A stretch of 62,697 nt of DNA, from assembly GCA_947448415.1 (NCBI GenBank), contig CANFMT010000002.1:1-62697 (forward strand), written 5' to 3'. The DNA comes from Burkholderiaceae bacterium. Its GTDB lineage: Bacteria; Pseudomonadota; Gammaproteobacteria; Burkholderiales; Burkholderiaceae. A program made the position numbers and the translations under genes. How positions within the stretch are numbered: the first letter of the stretch is position 1; each line of letters begins with the position of its first letter. Shown piece by piece: positions 62,222 to 62,697 of this stretch. A model generated the notes under the pieces. It was not told where the DNA came from, ran no database searches, and worked only from the letters and a program-made list of their open reading frames with translations.

Positions 62222-62697
62222 GTGAACCTATTCTTGCGCCAAGTATTTTGTATCTGTGCCATCTTTTTTCTAGGGCCAACATACTCTGTTAGCGCCCAAG
62301 GCTATCCAGAAAAACCTATTCGCTTGATGGTGGGTTATGCGCCTGGAGGATTAACGGATGGAGTTGCGCGTACTTTAGCTCCGCAATTGACTGAAATATT
62401 GGGTAAGCAAGTGGTTGTTGAAAACCGTGGTGGCGGTGGAAGTTCTATTGCAACTGATGTAGTTGCAAAAGCTCCAGCCGATGGTTATACGCTGCTGATG
62501 GCGGACCAAGCGCTGATTAGTAACCCGAGTTTGTTTCCAAGTTTGCCGTATGACACGTTAAAAGATCTTCAGCCGGTAGCACTTGTTGGAACAGCGGCTT
62601 CAGTGATTGTCGTTAACGCTTCAGTACCTGTCCGTGATTTAAAGAGTCTGATTGCTTTAGCGAAGAGCAAGCCTGGAACCTTAAACTATGCATCCGG
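62222..62697 (+). CDS. TctC/Bug periplasmic binding protein, copy 9, 5' part
   Basis: GTG 62222, with GAGG 8 bases upstream, opens a frame that runs off the window end after 158 codons. The signal peptide (NLFLRQVFCICAIFFLGPTY then SVSAQ) leads to YPEKPIRLMVGYAPGGLTDGVARTL, VENRGGGGSSIATDVVAKAPADGYTLLM and SLPYDTLKDLQPVALVG, all TctC marks. It closes the BKACE-cupin operon as seen here. The 3' part is outside the window. Confidence 0.92.
   Translation, partial: MNLFLRQVFCICAIFFLGPTYSVSAQGYPEKPIRLMVGYAPGGLTDGVARTLAPQLTEILGKQVVVENRGGGGSSIATDVVAKAPADGYTLLMADQALISNPSLFPSLPYDTLKDLQPVALVGTAASVIVVNASVPVRDLKSLIALAKSKPGTLNYAS

Overview
The window reads as a chromosome segment of a freshwater-type betaproteobacterium of moderate-to-low G+C, most like Polynucleobacter or a close Burkholderiales relative. 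The evidence is a complete-looking run of aerobic anoxygenic phototroph genes in betaproteobacterial order, combined with a large set of orphan TctC/Bug-type periplasmic binding proteins. The genus is an inference from gene content and codon appearance; no database search was done.

Region 1 (1-21.6 kb) is the right part of a photosynthesis gene cluster. It runs as three same-strand blocks. Block A (1-9278) is bchH (3' part)-bchL-bchM-lhaA-puhA-puhB-puhC-orf-acsF-puhE-ispH, nearly without gaps. Block B (9390-17724) is bchG-PucC-family carrier-bchP-tspO-hemA-dxs-bciB. Block C (17845-21604) is a PpaA/AerR-type B12-binding regulator-hemE-NDH-2-ArsR-like regulator. Together they cover bacteriochlorophyll a synthesis from Mg insertion to phytylation, reaction-centre H subunit and assembly factors, and precursor supply (hemA and hemE for tetrapyrroles; dxs and ispH for isoprenoids). 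The only cyclase seen is the oxygen-dependent AcsF. Two control sites stand out: a perfect PpsR/CrtJ palindrome over the bchG promoter, and a perfect FNR box ahead of the PpaA/AerR gene.

Region 2 (21.6-27.7 kb) is a small accessory segment bounded by two copies of the 3' half of a tRNA-Met gene plus its terminator, one intact and one decayed. It looks like an old tRNA-targeted island scar with no integrase left. It carries TctC, quinone-oxidoreductase-like, cupin, a second TctC that is a recombinant chimera, and an enolase-superfamily enzyme.

Region 3 (27.7-37.9 kb) is mixed chromosomal content: a tandem ChrR-type cupin, a secreted Ntn hydrolase, a CruF-like carotenoid protein, a FolB-like protein, a renalase-like flavoprotein, an AlkB-like dioxygenase, a LON-domain protein, small membrane proteins, an Rrf2 regulator and an exonuclease/GIY-YIG fusion. 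Two small genes under 60 codons (33154-33333 and 34646-34795) lie here.

Region 4 (37.9-62.7 kb) is catabolic and accessory. Seven further TctC genes, one cut by the window end, are mixed with hydrolases, MmgE/PrpD, FAH, MDR oxidoreductase, cupins, a TPP enzyme, a carboxymuconolactone-decarboxylase-family protein, a cyclase-family hydrolase, a BKACE enzyme and one TetR regulator. No TctA/TctB membrane subunits are present. The module TctC+MDR and cupin+TctC occurs both in region 2 and here, in paralogous copies. A shared palindrome (TTAAAC-N4-GTTTAA) lies ahead of two distant genes, suggesting one regulon. No rRNA, intact tRNA, CRISPR array or insertion sequence was seen.
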